Positions 14,174 to 22,718 of a stretch of 34,638 nucleotides of DNA are shown one piece after another. The notes under the pieces were generated by a model. It was not told where the DNA came from and did not search any database. It saw only the letters and a program-made list of their open reading frames with translations. Each line of letters begins with the position of its first letter. Position 1 is the stretch's first letter. The position numbers were made by a program, and so were the translations under genes. This stretch comes from Syntrophomonadaceae bacterium (GTDB taxonomy: Bacteria > Bacillota > DSM-12270 > Thermacetogeniales > Thermacetogeniaceae): contig JAAYWP010000015.1 in NCBI GenBank assembly GCA_012516535.1, positions 1 to 34,638 of the forward strand. The letters run 5' to 3'.

Positions 14174-15116
14174 TGAAGACACCCCCCAACTTCTGCAGGA
14201 TTTTCAAGCTGACTTCTTTTTCCCCCAACAAGCCCTGGGGACGGAAAACAGCAGAAATGATCAACAGTAACGCATAAATAACCATACGCAGTTCTGGGAT
14301 TGACTGCAGGAAGGCAGAGGCTACGGTGATCAGTACAGCACCTACCACAGAACCGGTCAAACTTCCCAATCCACCCACCATGACCATGACCAGCACATCA
14401 AAGGTGAGCATAAAACTGAAATCTCGAGGCTGAAGAACTGTGTAATAGTGAGCATAGAGAACTCCGGCCAGGCCTGCTAATGCAGCACCGATCACAAAGG
14501 CCAGTACTTTATAATAGGTAATATTAATACCCATCATCTCAGCCGCCAGGTCATTTTCCCGCACAGATAGGCAGGCGCGGCCATGGGAGGAACAGATAAA
14601 GTTTCTGATCAGCAGCAGTGACAACACAACACTGAAAAAGATGATGGGCCAGTTCACCACAAAGGGTATATCTCTCAGGCCCGAGGCGCCTCCCACATAA
14701 TCGATGTTCATCAAAACCACCCTGACGATCTCCCCAAAACCCAGAGTGGCAATGGCCAGATAGTCACCCCTCAGCCTCAAAGTAGGCAGGCCTACCAAAA
14801 CACCTGTTAAACCTGCTGCCAGCATGCCTACTATAACAGCCAGAGGAAAGGGAAGCCCCAGGTTTGCTGTAATAATAGCACCGGAATAAGCGCCTACAGC
14901 CATAAAACCGGCATGCCCCAGGGAAAACTCCCCTGTAAAACCATTGATCAGGTTTAAACTGGAGGCCAGAATGACATTAATCCCGACCAGATAGAGGTTT
15001 GTTACCCAGTATCCGGTAATAAAACCGTTGTTAATCCCCAATTGAACAACAACAAAAAACACTGCCAGAACTAAACAAATTATTAATGTTGATAAATATT
15101 TCTTCAATTCATCCAC
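14142..15116 (-). CDS. livM: Branched-chain amino acid-type ABC transporter, permease LivM
   Basis: A 324-residue membrane protein with about nine hydrophobic segments, starting with STLIICLVLAVFFVVVQLGI. The LivM family core LNLINGFTGEFSLGHAGFMAVGAY and the permease loop RENDLAAEMMGINITYYKVLAFVIGA are present. It pairs with LivH to form the channel. The reading frame opens at GTG 15116, directly after the livH stop. TTG 15107 is an alternative with AGGTGG better spaced, so the start is uncertain by three codons. Confidence 0.92.
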   Translation of the reverse strand: MDELKKYLSTLIICLVLAVFFVVVQLGINNGFITGYWVTNLYLVGINVILASSLNLINGFTGEFSLGHAGFMAVGAYSGAIITANLGLPFPLAVIVGMLAAGLTGVLVGLPTLRLRGDYLAIATLGFGEIVRVVLMNIDYVGGASGLRDIPFVVNWPIIFFSVVLSLLLIRNFICSSHGRACLSVRENDLAAEMMGINITYYKVLAFVIGAALAGLAGVLYAHYYTVLQPRDFSFMLTFDVLVMVMVGGLGSLTGSVVGAVLITVASAFLQSIPELRMVIYALLLIISAVFRPQGLLGEKEVSLKILQKLGGVFNGAVGSKQTH

Positions 15117-15995
15117 CTACACTTTCTCTTGAACGCCTTTACCAAGCAGTCCAGTAGGTCGAATTAATAGCACCAGAATCAAGATGATAAAGGCAACAGC
15201 ATCACGGTACATAGAACCACCGAATCCAGCGACCAGTGATTCGGTCATTCCCAACAATATCCCCCCGAGCATAGCCCCAGGCACACTGCCGATACCACCG
15301 AGAACTGCAGCAATAAAGGCCTTCAAACCGGGCATCAGGCCCATCAATGGCTGAACAGTATTGAAATAAATACCATAAAGCAGACCAGCGGCCGCGGCCA
15401 TTGCAGAACCGATAAAAAAGGTAATGGCAACAGTGGAATTAACATTAACCCCCATCAGTTGAGCCGCTTGTCCATCAAATGATACCGCCCGCATCGCTTT
15501 TCCGGTGCGTGTTCTATAAATTATATACTGCAAAATTATTACCAGGACCAGTGTTGTACCTAAAACCAACAGATCCTTGTTGTTGATGGTAATCCCCCAT
15601 AAGGAATAGGTGCGCTCTGGAAAGAACCCTGCCGGAAAGGTTCGTATATCTGCGCCAAGAAAATACATCATTGTGTACTCCAGAAAAAGGGAAACACCGA
15701 TAGCACTGGTCAGGGCTGCAAGCCTGCTCACAGGGCGCACCCTGCGGTAAGCAACCCGCTCAATGATAACTCCCAGGATGGCACAGGTCAGCATCGCAAC
15801 TGCCAGACTGGGAATAAAACCAAGCCCCATCAAAGCGCATCCCAGAGCTACATAAGCCCCTACCATAATTACATCACCATGGGCGAAATTGATCAACTGG
15901 ATAATTCCATAAATCATGGTATAACCCACAGCGATCAAGGCATAGATGCTTCCCTGAGAGAGTCCGTTGAGCAGCTGTTGCAGCAGATCGGTCAT
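15117..15995 (-). CDS. livH: Branched-chain amino acid-type ABC transporter, permease LivH
   Basis: A 292-residue membrane permease with about eight hydrophobic segments. The N-terminal LLNGLSQGSIYALIAVGYTM and IIQLINFAHGDVIMVGAYVA are diagnostic of LivH. The loop RAVSFDGQAAQLMGVNVN is the probable contact with the ATPases. ATG 15995 follows GGAGGTGATG. A strong hairpin lies between it and the upstream livJ gene (16022-16074), so it may be transcribed at a lower level than the binding protein. Confidence 0.94.
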   Translation of the reverse strand: MTDLLQQLLNGLSQGSIYALIAVGYTMIYGIIQLINFAHGDVIMVGAYVALGCALMGLGFIPSLAVAMLTCAILGVIIERVAYRRVRPVSRLAALTSAIGVSLFLEYTMMYFLGADIRTFPAGFFPERTYSLWGITINNKDLLVLGTTLVLVIILQYIIYRTRTGKAMRAVSFDGQAAQLMGVNVNSTVAITFFIGSAMAAAAGLLYGIYFNTVQPLMGLMPGLKAFIAAVLGGIGSVPGAMLGGILLGMTESLVAGFGGSMYRDAVAFIILILVLLIRPTGLLGKGVQEKV

Positions 15996-16021
15996 CCTTC
16001 ATCACCTCCAGTTTCCGCCCC

Positions 16022-16074
16022 TTCAAGAGCAGGAAAAAGGGAAGGGTAAATCCCTCCCTTATACCTGTCTTGAA
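16022..16074 (-). other. Stem-loop between livJ and livH (partial terminator)
   Basis: TTCAAGA-CAGG pairs with CCTG-C-TCTTGAA as an 11-base outer stem with one bulge. GGGAGGG pairs with CCCTTCCC as an inner stem followed by five T residues. A leaky terminator or stabiliser after the binding-protein gene would allow excess LivJ over the permease. Confidence 0.65.
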
Positions 16075-16084
16075 TTTTTTTTGT

Positions 16085-17281
16085 TTATTTATCGGGCTGC
16101 ATCTTCTTGATCAGCTTCTGTTTGCCATCAACAACCTCAATGATGGATATCTCTTTGATCGGATTATGTTTCTCATCATAGGACAGTTTTCCTGTTACCC
16201 CTTCGAAGCCCTCGATATTCTCCAGTGCCTGCTGGATCTTCACAGAGTCGGCTTCTCCGGCTTGTTTGATAGCCTCAACCAACAGGTAAGCTGTATCATA
16301 TCCTAGAGCAGCAAAGGCATCAGGAGTGGCATTGTATTTCTCCTCATATGCTTTGATAAAGTTCTGAATGCGCTCTGAGGGGTCCTCCACAGAGTAATGG
16401 TTGGTGAAATAGCATTTGTTAAGATTTTCTGCACCGGCGAGCTCCACTAATTTCGGGGAATCCCAGCCATCGGCACCCATAAAGGGCAGATCAATACCCA
16501 GCTCCCGAGCCTGTTTCACGATCAGGCCCACCTGGTTGTAGTAAGCTGGCACATAAATGAAATCAGGTTTTTTAGCAGCAATACTGGTCAACTGAGGTTT
16601 GAATGCTGTATCTGTGGAGATAAAGCCCTCTTCAGCAACGATCTTTCCGCCCTTGGCGGTGAAAAACTCTTTAAAGGTTTCACCTAAGCCCACACTGTAA
16701 TCATTGTTCTTATCAACCATAATGGCGCCATTCTTCAGCCCCAATTCATCATAAATATAGTTAGCCATAACCTGAGACTGGTCCGGGTCGATGATGCAGA
16801 CACGGAAAACAAAGTCTTTTACCTTGTTGGTCTTTTCATCAAAGGTAACCTCAGGAGCGGTTGCCGCAGGAGCCAGAATCGGAACCTTGGCAGCAGTAGC
16901 TACCGGCTCTTCTGACTGGACAGCACCGGTCACAGCTGGACCCAGGATAGCTACAACACCATCAGAAATAAGCCTTTCCGCGATGTTGCGGGCCTCTCTA
17001 TTCTGGGACTTATTATCCTGTACCAGCGCTTCTATCTTTTTGCCCAGGACTCCACCCTGTTCATTGACCTCTTCAAAGGCAAGCATAATTCCATTCTTAC
17101 AGCTGGTTCCATAAGTAGCCACCTCACCGGATAGCTCAAAGTTTACACCGACCTTGATGGAATCCTCATCTGCGGTCTGGGTATCACCTCCACCACAACC
17201 TGAAGCAAAAACACCGAACAAAAAGACCAGCGCAGTAAATAAAGCTACATAGGCAGTGCCTTTCTTCTTAAAGACTTTCAC
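16085..17281 (-). CDS. livJ: ABC transporter substrate-binding lipoprotein (LivJ/LivK type)
   Basis: This extracytoplasmic receptor of the transporter is anchored by lipid. The N-terminus MKVFKKKGTAYVALFTALV leads to the lipobox FASGC, with the lipidated cysteine at residue 29. The mature part is a type I periplasmic-binding-protein fold (IKVGVNFELSGEVATYGTSC, ILGPAVTGAVQSEEPVATAA, GADGWDSPKLVELAG). GTG 17281 is chosen because AAGGAGAGG lies five bases upstream; the frame is open to 17299. Length (398 residues) is normal. The ligand cannot be deduced. Confidence 0.92.
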   Translation of the reverse strand: MKVFKKKGTAYVALFTALVFLFGVFASGCGGGDTQTADEDSIKVGVNFELSGEVATYGTSCKNGIMLAFEEVNEQGGVLGKKIEALVQDNKSQNREARNIAERLISDGVVAILGPAVTGAVQSEEPVATAAKVPILAPAATAPEVTFDEKTNKVKDFVFRVCIIDPDQSQVMANYIYDELGLKNGAIMVDKNNDYSVGLGETFKEFFTAKGGKIVAEEGFISTDTAFKPQLTSIAAKKPDFIYVPAYYNQVGLIVKQARELGIDLPFMGADGWDSPKLVELAGAENLNKCYFTNHYSVEDPSERIQNFIKAYEEKYNATPDAFAALGYDTAYLLVEAIKQAGEADSVKIQQALENIEGFEGVTGKLSYDEKHNPIKEISIIEVVDGKQKLIKKMQPDK

Positions 17282-17405
17282 AAAAACCTCTCCTTCCACA
17301 TTGCCATTCTACTTACTTAAAAATAACCCAATCCTTCACCAATGTCGAATTCAAATTTTTCCTTTTAGCCAGTGACAAATCCTATAGAACAACCCCCTTT
17401 CATTT

Positions 17406-17435
17406 AAAAACTACCTCCTTGAACGACCAGGAGGC
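17406..17435 (-). terminator. Possible terminator after selB
   Basis: CCTCCT and AGGAGG form a 6-base stem with a 9-base loop, followed on the minus strand by TAGTTTTT. It lies about 50 bases past the selB stop and would separate selAB from livJ. Confidence 0.5.
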
Positions 17436-17487
17436 GTTAAAAAAATATTATTCAAAGTGTATTCTGCATAACTTTAAAAAACCCTCT

Positions 17488-19410
17488 TTAAGAAGATGGA
17501 TTTTTTATAGAACGGGATAATAAAACCCTTTTATCACCCACCCGTTTGGTTTTCTTCATGCGGTCAAAGTACTCTAACAAGGGCAGACTGAAGCGCCTGC
17601 TTGTCCCCAATATATCCCTGGCCTGTGCTATTGTCAGATCACCTTGCTCTAACAGGTGTTTTTCCAAAAGCAGCCATGCTTTTTCTATCCCCTCACTGAG
17701 GAAGATAAGGTCCTCACTGACCTTTACCAACAGGCCTTGCTGCAGGCAGTACTGTAGGAGATCTTGGTCCTTTCCCAGCATCTCCTGGATCTCCTCAACC
17801 CCTGGCGGAGAGAAGAGCTGTTTTTGCATCTTCCCACACATCTGGGCAATTGCTTCTTCCTGCTGGGGGGTCAATTGGATAGAAAAATCGGGAAGAGCTA
17901 GGTTCTGCCCATCGATAGATATTTCTCCCTCCTCCACCCAGCTGTCCAAAACTGCCTGGTAGAGACGAGGTGCAAGATTCTTCAAAAAGCGGGAGCGCAT
18001 TTCTTCTTTAGGGTAGCCGCTGCGCAGAGGATATTTACGATGGTAATCGGCAAGTGTTTTTTTCACCAGCTCGAGCCATTCCCTCTCTAAGTGTGATGCG
18101 ACTATAAATTGATCACTGCCCACCAGAAAGGTCTCAACCCTGCCGGCCTGTTCCAGAGCCTCGATTGCCCTTATGATTTCCTCCTCACCGATACCTGTCC
18201 GCTCGATCAGCTCACTTAGGGCAGCAGGCCCCCCTACAGAGCGCAGTTCCTCTTCAATTTTCATTTCAGGTGTTCCGGTCAGCTTGCGCTCCAAACCTTC
18301 GATTACCTCTTCCCGGAAGCGCCGGTAGCGTTTAACTCCCACCTCAATGATCTCTCCCCCTCCGATGGTGGTGACAGGAGAGTAATACCTGATCACAAAC
18401 CGGTCATGGACAGCAGCAACAACCGGTTCCTCCAGTTCCAGCTGTACTAAAGCACTGCTGCCGGGAGATAGTTCATCCCTATCTAAAAGCCGCACCCGGC
18501 CTAAGGCCTCCTTTGTTCCCAGATGGAAACGGACCCGCTGCCAGTTCTTTAAAGGGTGGGGAGCTTTAGGCAGCAGATAGAGGGAGCCGGTAACCCTGCG
18601 CACCGCAGAAAATGCTCCAGGAGTAACCAATACATCCCCTCTTGCAAGCTGATCCACATCAACACCGGTCAGATTGACCGCCACCCTCTGGCCAGCCAGG
18701 GCTTCCTCTTTTTTTTGTCCATGCACCTGAAGAGAGCGAACCCGGGCCTTGATACCAGTTGGTTGTATCTCCACAGTATCCCCTAGGTGAAGGTTGCCGC
18801 TGAACAGGGTTCCTGTAACAACTGTGCCAAAGCCGGTGATGGTAAAGACCCGATCAATGGGCAGCCGGGCGTCACCGCTGCGGGGTTTTTGCACTACCTC
18901 CCTCGCTGTTTTCTCTATGACCTCCCGCAGCTTTTCCAATCCCTGCCCTGTTACAACTGACACCGGTATGATCGGTGCATCGGAAAACCTGGTGGAGGCG
19001 ATGAGGTCTCTCACATCTTCTTCTACCAGCAGCAACCATTCCTCATCAACCAGATCAGTTTTGGTAATGGCAATGATGGCTTTCTGAATATGGAGCAGTT
19101 CCAAAATATCCATATGTTCCTGGGTCTGAGGCATCACACCTTCATCTGCAGCTACAACAAAAAGAACCAGATCGATCCCACCTGCCCCTGCCAGCATGTT
19201 TTTTACAAAGCGCTCATGTCCAGGCACATCCACAATCCCTGCGGTGATGCCACCGGGCAGGCGTAAAGGCGCAAAACCCAGTTCTATAGAGATGCCCCGC
19301 TCCTTTTCTTCTTTTAAACGGTCGGTATCGATCCCTGTCAGTGCTTTGACCAGCTGGGTCTTCCCGTGATCCACATGCCCTGCAGTACCAATAATGATAA
19401 ACTTATCCAT
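17488..19410 (-). CDS. selB: Selenocysteine-specific elongation factor SelB
   Basis: SelB carries Sec-tRNA to the ribosome at UGA codons followed by a SECIS hairpin. The 640-residue protein has an EF-Tu-like GTPase domain ([19 protein letters not shown] at the N-terminus, DVPGHE, TKTDL), beta-barrel domains 2 and 3, and a C-terminal array of winged helices from about residue 370 that binds SECIS RNA. ATG 19410 follows AGGTGATAGG and lies four bases after selA. Its clients in this window are grdA and grdB. Confidence 0.96.
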   Translation of the reverse strand: MDKFIIIGTAGHVDHGKTQLVKALTGIDTDRLKEEKERGISIELGFAPLRLPGGITAGIVDVPGHERFVKNMLAGAGGIDLVLFVVAADEGVMPQTQEHMDILELLHIQKAIIAITKTDLVDEEWLLLVEEDVRDLIASTRFSDAPIIPVSVVTGQGLEKLREVIEKTAREVVQKPRSGDARLPIDRVFTITGFGTVVTGTLFSGNLHLGDTVEIQPTGIKARVRSLQVHGQKKEEALAGQRVAVNLTGVDVDQLARGDVLVTPGAFSAVRRVTGSLYLLPKAPHPLKNWQRVRFHLGTKEALGRVRLLDRDELSPGSSALVQLELEEPVVAAVHDRFVIRYYSPVTTIGGGEIIEVGVKRYRRFREEVIEGLERKLTGTPEMKIEEELRSVGGPAALSELIERTGIGEEEIIRAIEALEQAGRVETFLVGSDQFIVASHLEREWLELVKKTLADYHRKYPLRSGYPKEEMRSRFLKNLAPRLYQAVLDSWVEEGEISIDGQNLALPDFSIQLTPQQEEAIAQMCGKMQKQLFSPPGVEEIQEMLGKDQDLLQYCLQQGLLVKVSEDLIFLSEGIEKAWLLLEKHLLEQGDLTIAQARDILGTSRRFSLPLLEYFDRMKKTKRVGDKRVLLSRSIKNPSS

Positions 19411-19414
19411 CCTA

Positions 19415-20791
19415 TCACCTCAAAACCCTTTCCAGTGCCTTGATCAGCAGTTCTACTTCTACGGGGAACAATGTACGGGGGTCTATCAAAAGCTCATCAT
19501 CCTGCAGCCGCACAACAACCGGGGGATCCCCTTGCCGCAGCCTCTCTGCTATAGTGCTGGGGTTGATCTTTGGATGAGATAAAGCCACAAGGGTTGTAGG
19601 CAGATCTGTTACCGGCAGAGCCCCTCCTCCTGCACGGGAAACCCCTTGTCTAAGCTCAATCCTGCAGTCTTTCGAGAGAGCCTTGCACAGCAGCTCCTTC
19701 AACTCAGAAGCCCGTTGATAGAGTTCCTCACTTTTTAGAGAAAGCATTCCTAAAACAGGTATGGTTTTTTCAGCGCTGTCTTCCAGATAGGCTCTCAGCG
19801 TTGCCTCCAGTGCAGCAAGGGTCATCTTATCCACCCTCAGAGCCCGCAAGAGTGGATTCTCTTTCATTATCTGCAGCAGTTCCCCTCTCCCCAGCACAAT
19901 CCCGGCCTGGGGGCCTCCCAGCAGTTTATCACCGCTGATGGTAACCAGATCCACACCTGCCTGGATTGTTTCTTGAACTGTAGGCTCCCTGTCCAAACCA
20001 AATTGCTGCAGATCCACCAAAACCCCACTACCCAGGTCCTCCATTACAGGAAGTTGGTATTTCCGTCCGATGGCTACCAGTTCCTCCCTTTTTGCTTCCC
20101 TGGTAAAACCCACCACCCGGAAATTGCTGGGATGAACTTTAAGGATCAGGGCGGTTTCAGGGCTAATAGCGCGTTCATAATCTCGGGGATAGGTGCGGTT
20201 GGTGGTCCCCACCTCTCTGAGAATAGCCCCGCTTTGGGCCATTACCTCCGGAACGCGAAAGGCCCCCCCGATCTCCACCAGTTCACCACGGGATACGATC
20301 ACCTCTTTCCCCTGGGCCAGAGAGTGAAGGGCAAGAAGAACAGCACCGGCATTATTGTTGACCACCAGGGCCGCCTCGGCCCCGGTTAATCTGCATAAAA
20401 GCTCTTCTACATGGCTGTAGCGCTCACCGCGCTTCCCTGTATCCAGGTCAATCTCCAGGTTGCAATAGCCACGAGCGATTTTCAAGACTGCTTGACAGGC
20501 AGCATCGCTTAATGGCGCCCTGCCTAAATTGGTGTGCAGCACAACACCTGTTGCATTGATCACTGGACGCAGGTTGCTCCTCATCCTTTTTTTGACTAAC
20601 TCCCTTACCTCAATAGCAAGAGACCCTATATCTGGAGGAACTAACCCCTTTGACAGAACAGCTGAGCGCCAGCTGGATAATACATCTCTGGCAGCATCGG
20701 TCAAAAGCTGGGGAGGACAATCCAGCGGTTCACAGCAGTTGACCAGTTCATGAACAGCAGGCAGTTGCCGCAGCAGTTTTTCCTTTTCCAT
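19415..20791 (-). CDS. selA: L-seryl-tRNA(Sec) selenium transferase SelA
   Basis: A pyridoxal-phosphate enzyme that converts Ser-tRNA(Sec) to Sec-tRNA(Sec) with selenophosphate. The 458-residue length matches the bacterial family. Visible motifs are RPVINATGVVLHTNLGRAPL, AALVVNNNAGAVLLAL, and TISGDKLLGGPQAGIVLG with the PLP lysine. It forms an operon with selB (4-base gap). A moderate promoter is found upstream at 20817-20845. selD, which would make selenophosphate, is not in this window. Confidence 0.96.
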   Translation of the reverse strand: MEKEKLLRQLPAVHELVNCCEPLDCPPQLLTDAARDVLSSWRSAVLSKGLVPPDIGSLAIEVRELVKKRMRSNLRPVINATGVVLHTNLGRAPLSDAACQAVLKIARGYCNLEIDLDTGKRGERYSHVEELLCRLTGAEAALVVNNNAGAVLLALHSLAQGKEVIVSRGELVEIGGAFRVPEVMAQSGAILREVGTTNRTYPRDYERAISPETALILKVHPSNFRVVGFTREAKREELVAIGRKYQLPVMEDLGSGVLVDLQQFGLDREPTVQETIQAGVDLVTISGDKLLGGPQAGIVLGRGELLQIMKENPLLRALRVDKMTLAALEATLRAYLEDSAEKTIPVLGMLSLKSEELYQRASELKELLCKALSKDCRIELRQGVSRAGGGALPVTDLPTTLVALSHPKINPSTIAERLRQGDPPVVVRLQDDELLIDPRTLFPVEVELLIKALERVLR

Positions 20792-20816
20792 ACTAAACCC
20801 ATCCCTTCATATCTTT

Positions 20817-20845
20817 AACATACTCCCACGGTTTTCTTTATTCAA
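20817..20845 (-). promoter_or_regulatory. Candidate selAB promoter
   Basis: On the minus strand TTGAAT (20840-20845) and TATGTT (20817-20822) are 17 bases apart. The match is moderate, and the -10 is close to the selA start. Confidence 0.4.
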
Positions 20846-20943
20846 AGCATAGCACACCACCCTTAAGAAGGGGGGTAGACTGGGTAGGTTTTCCTGCACC
20901 CCTCACAGCTGTTTGTGTTTTCCTCTTCCTGGAACAGATAAGG

Positions 20944-20971
20944 GTATAAGTTCAATTATTTCACCATATTA
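20944..20971 (+). promoter_or_regulatory. Candidate forespore (sigma-G/F-like) promoter of yyaC
   Basis: GTATA (20944-20948) and CATATTA (20965-20971) resemble the sigma-G elements but with a 16-base rather than 18-base gap. The -10 lies 34 bases before the ATG. It is suggested mainly because the downstream gene belongs to a sporulation family. Confidence 0.3.
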
Positions 20972-21005
20972 CTATTAGAAAAGGCAGTACAGGAGGAAAG
21001 GAATA

Positions 21006-21581
21006 ATGTCATTTGCCTCTGTACACCCCAGGAAAGAATTTCGTATTTTTTTCGATGACCAAAACGCTGTCTCAGCTCTTGCAAAACTGCTGAGAAAACT
21101 CCTGCGGGAACAGGACCCTTTGGGAGTGCGCCAGCTGGTGCTGCTTTGCATCGGTACGGACCGGTCTACAGGGGACAGCTTGGGGCCCCTGGTAGGCAGC
21201 CGGGTTCTACAACTGGCACCGGACCTCTTTCCTGTTTACGGCACCCTTGATGATCCTGTACACGCAGTAAACTTAAAGGAAAAGTTGCAGCAAATCAACA
21301 AAAGCTATTCCTTTCCCCTTATTATCGCTGTTGATGCCTGCCTTGGTCAACTTCAAAGTGTGGGATCTATCACTTTGGGAAGAGGGCCCCTTTATCCAGG
21401 CACAGCTGTTCACAAAAAACTGCCACCTGTCGGGGAGATCTTTATTTCAGCAGTGGTCAATATCGGGGGCTACCTGGAGCAGCTAGTACTGCAAAACACC
21501 CGCCTCAGCATTGTCATCAAAATGGCTGAATGCATCGCTCAAGGATTAGTGGCAGCAAAAACAAATACCGGGGTCAGGTGA
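21006..21581 (+). CDS. yyaC: Putative spore protease YyaC (DUF1256 family)
   Basis: A 191-residue protein of the YyaC/GPR-related family found only in endospore formers. The sequence LLCIGTDRSTGDSLGPLVGS and IIAVDACLGQLQSVGSITLG contains the conserved aspartates shared with germination protease. PGTAVHKKLPPVGEIFISAVVNIGG follows (segments typical of the family). The ATG at 21006 has AGGAGG nearby. It is the only plus-strand gene left of the origin and lies divergent from selA. In Bacillus subtilis yyaC also lies beside parB (spo0J), so this is conserved context. The gene ends in a perfect-looking palindrome (21566-21589). Confidence 0.9.
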   Translation: MSFASVHPRKEFRIFFDDQNAVSALAKLLRKLLREQDPLGVRQLVLLCIGTDRSTGDSLGPLVGSRVLQLAPDLFPVYGTLDDPVHAVNLKEKLQQINKSYSFPLIIAVDACLGQLQSVGSITLGRGPLYPGTAVHKKLPPVGEIFISAVVNIGGYLEQLVLQNTRLSIVIKMAECIAQGLVAAKTNTGVR

Positions 21582-21589
21582 CTCCGGTA
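21566..21589. repeat. Palindrome across the yyaC stop codon
   Basis: TACCGGGGTC and GACTCCGGTA pair over ten bases (one G-T pair) with loop AGGT. The stop codon lies within it. No T-run follows, so it is a weak terminator at best. Confidence 0.5.
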
Positions 21590-21645
21590 CGCTGCTGCTT
21601 TAAACAGAAGTTAATTGTTGAGTTGAGTTCTGAGTTCCCAGTGCC

Positions 21646-21888
21646 CTAGACTAGGTGTTGGTGAACAGCCTCAACAACCTCCTCAGGGGTGTAGCCTGAG
21701 GCATTGATCACAGGGGCAGTGGATCTTATATCCTCCTGCTGCAGCATATTGTGATCTACACCGCTGACCACAATAATATGCGCCCTCCTCTGATTTGCCG
21801 GATCCAATTCAACAACCTGGTGCCCTGCCTCTTTTAAAGCTTTTTGTATATTCCCTAATCCTTCTTCTACTGCGATAAGTGCCATCAT
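21646..21888 (-). CDS. UPF0180 (YkuS-like) family protein
   Basis: An 80-residue protein matching the UPF0180 family: MALIAVEEGLGNIQKALKEAG, then HIIVVSGVDHNMLQQEDI, and a C-terminal VINASGYTPEEVVEAVHQ. The function of the family is unknown; homologues occur in spore-forming Firmicutes. Two adjacent ATG codons (21888 and 21885) follow AAGGGGGATC, and either may start it. It lies convergent to yyaC and downstream of the DUF4446 gene. Confidence 0.85.
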   Translation of the reverse strand: MMALIAVEEGLGNIQKALKEAGHQVVELDPANQRRAHIIVVSGVDHNMLQQEDIRSTAPVINASGYTPEEVVEAVHQHLV

Positions 21889-21971
21889 GATCCCCCTTTA
21901 TTTTTTTCTATTTTGCGCGTTCAGCAGTTGATTATGCGTCCTCATTATCTGCTGAAGGGGGACAGTGTTAT

Positions 21972-22484
21972 TTATTTCAGTGAAATATCATTACACAGGG
22001 CCTTATGGATGGCCTCTTTTTCTTCATCACTTAAAAGATATGATGATTTGCCCCCTACCAAGTTTTTGGCGTAGATCCGGCAATCATCTCTGCCCACCAA
22101 ACAGCAGAGGACAACACCATCCTTTTTTCTATTCAGCAGAGCCAGAGCAAAGCTCAAATCACTGCCCATCTCAGGAAAGGCATTAAACCTGACCAGCCCA
22201 ACATGCTGGATAGAGGCTGCGGTTGTTTGCCGCAGTTTTTCATATTGTTCTTGCAGTTCCTCCAGCCTTTGCTGGGCCTGCCGGCTAGACAACAATGCTT
22301 CCTGAACAATGGTTTCCAGGTTTTCACCGCTGGCACCCTTCATCAGCTGTCTGAAACGGCCTACGATACGAAAAAGGCGTACAATGAGCAAAAGAAGCGC
22401 TAAACAAAGGGCCAGCAGGGTTGCCAACGCTGCTATTAATATTTGAGTCCCTTGCCCGCCTTGTAACAATGTGGAGAGATCCAT
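21972..22484 (-). CDS. DUF4446 family membrane protein
   Basis: A 170-residue protein with one N-terminal transmembrane helix (QILIAALATLLALCLALLLL), a helical linker with coiled-coil character (residues 60-90, LSSRQAQQRLEELQEQYEKL), and a small conserved C-terminal domain (HVGLVRFNAFPEMGSDLSFA, DGVVLCCLVGRDDCRIYAK). This is the DUF4446 family, usually found beside parB in Clostridia, of unknown role. The position near chromosome-segregation genes is suggestive only. ATG 22484 has no strong ribosome site that I can point to. Confidence 0.85.
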   Translation of the reverse strand: MDLSTLLQGGQGTQILIAALATLLALCLALLLLIVRLFRIVGRFRQLMKGASGENLETIVQEALLSSRQAQQRLEELQEQYEKLRQTTAASIQHVGLVRFNAFPEMGSDLSFALALLNRKKDGVVLCCLVGRDDCRIYAKNLVGGKSSYLLSDEEKEAIHKALCNDISLK

Positions 22485-22636
22485 TAGTTTGAATTAACCT
22501 CCAGCAGTTGCTTATCAATACTGACAGATAGTAAAGGCAATGCGTTATCTACTGAAAAGCATAACAATATTTTAAATTCCACAGAAGCAGTTATTTTCCT
22601 CTTTTTATACCATATAATATCAAAATATTCTTTATA

Positions 22637-22671
22637 TTTTACACATCAGTAATGCTCACTGATGTGTAAAA
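22637..22671. terminator. 14-base perfect stem-loop downstream of the DNA methyltransferase
   Basis: TTTTACACATCAGT and its exact complement flank the 7-base loop AATGCTC. It lies about 50 bases past the methyltransferase stop and has T-rich or A-rich ends on both strands, so it may act as a terminator. A protein-binding palindrome is also possible. Confidence 0.55.
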
Positions 22672-22718
22672 CTGAGATTCAAAAACCGGTTTTATCACCC
22701 AACCAACAGGCCGGATAG

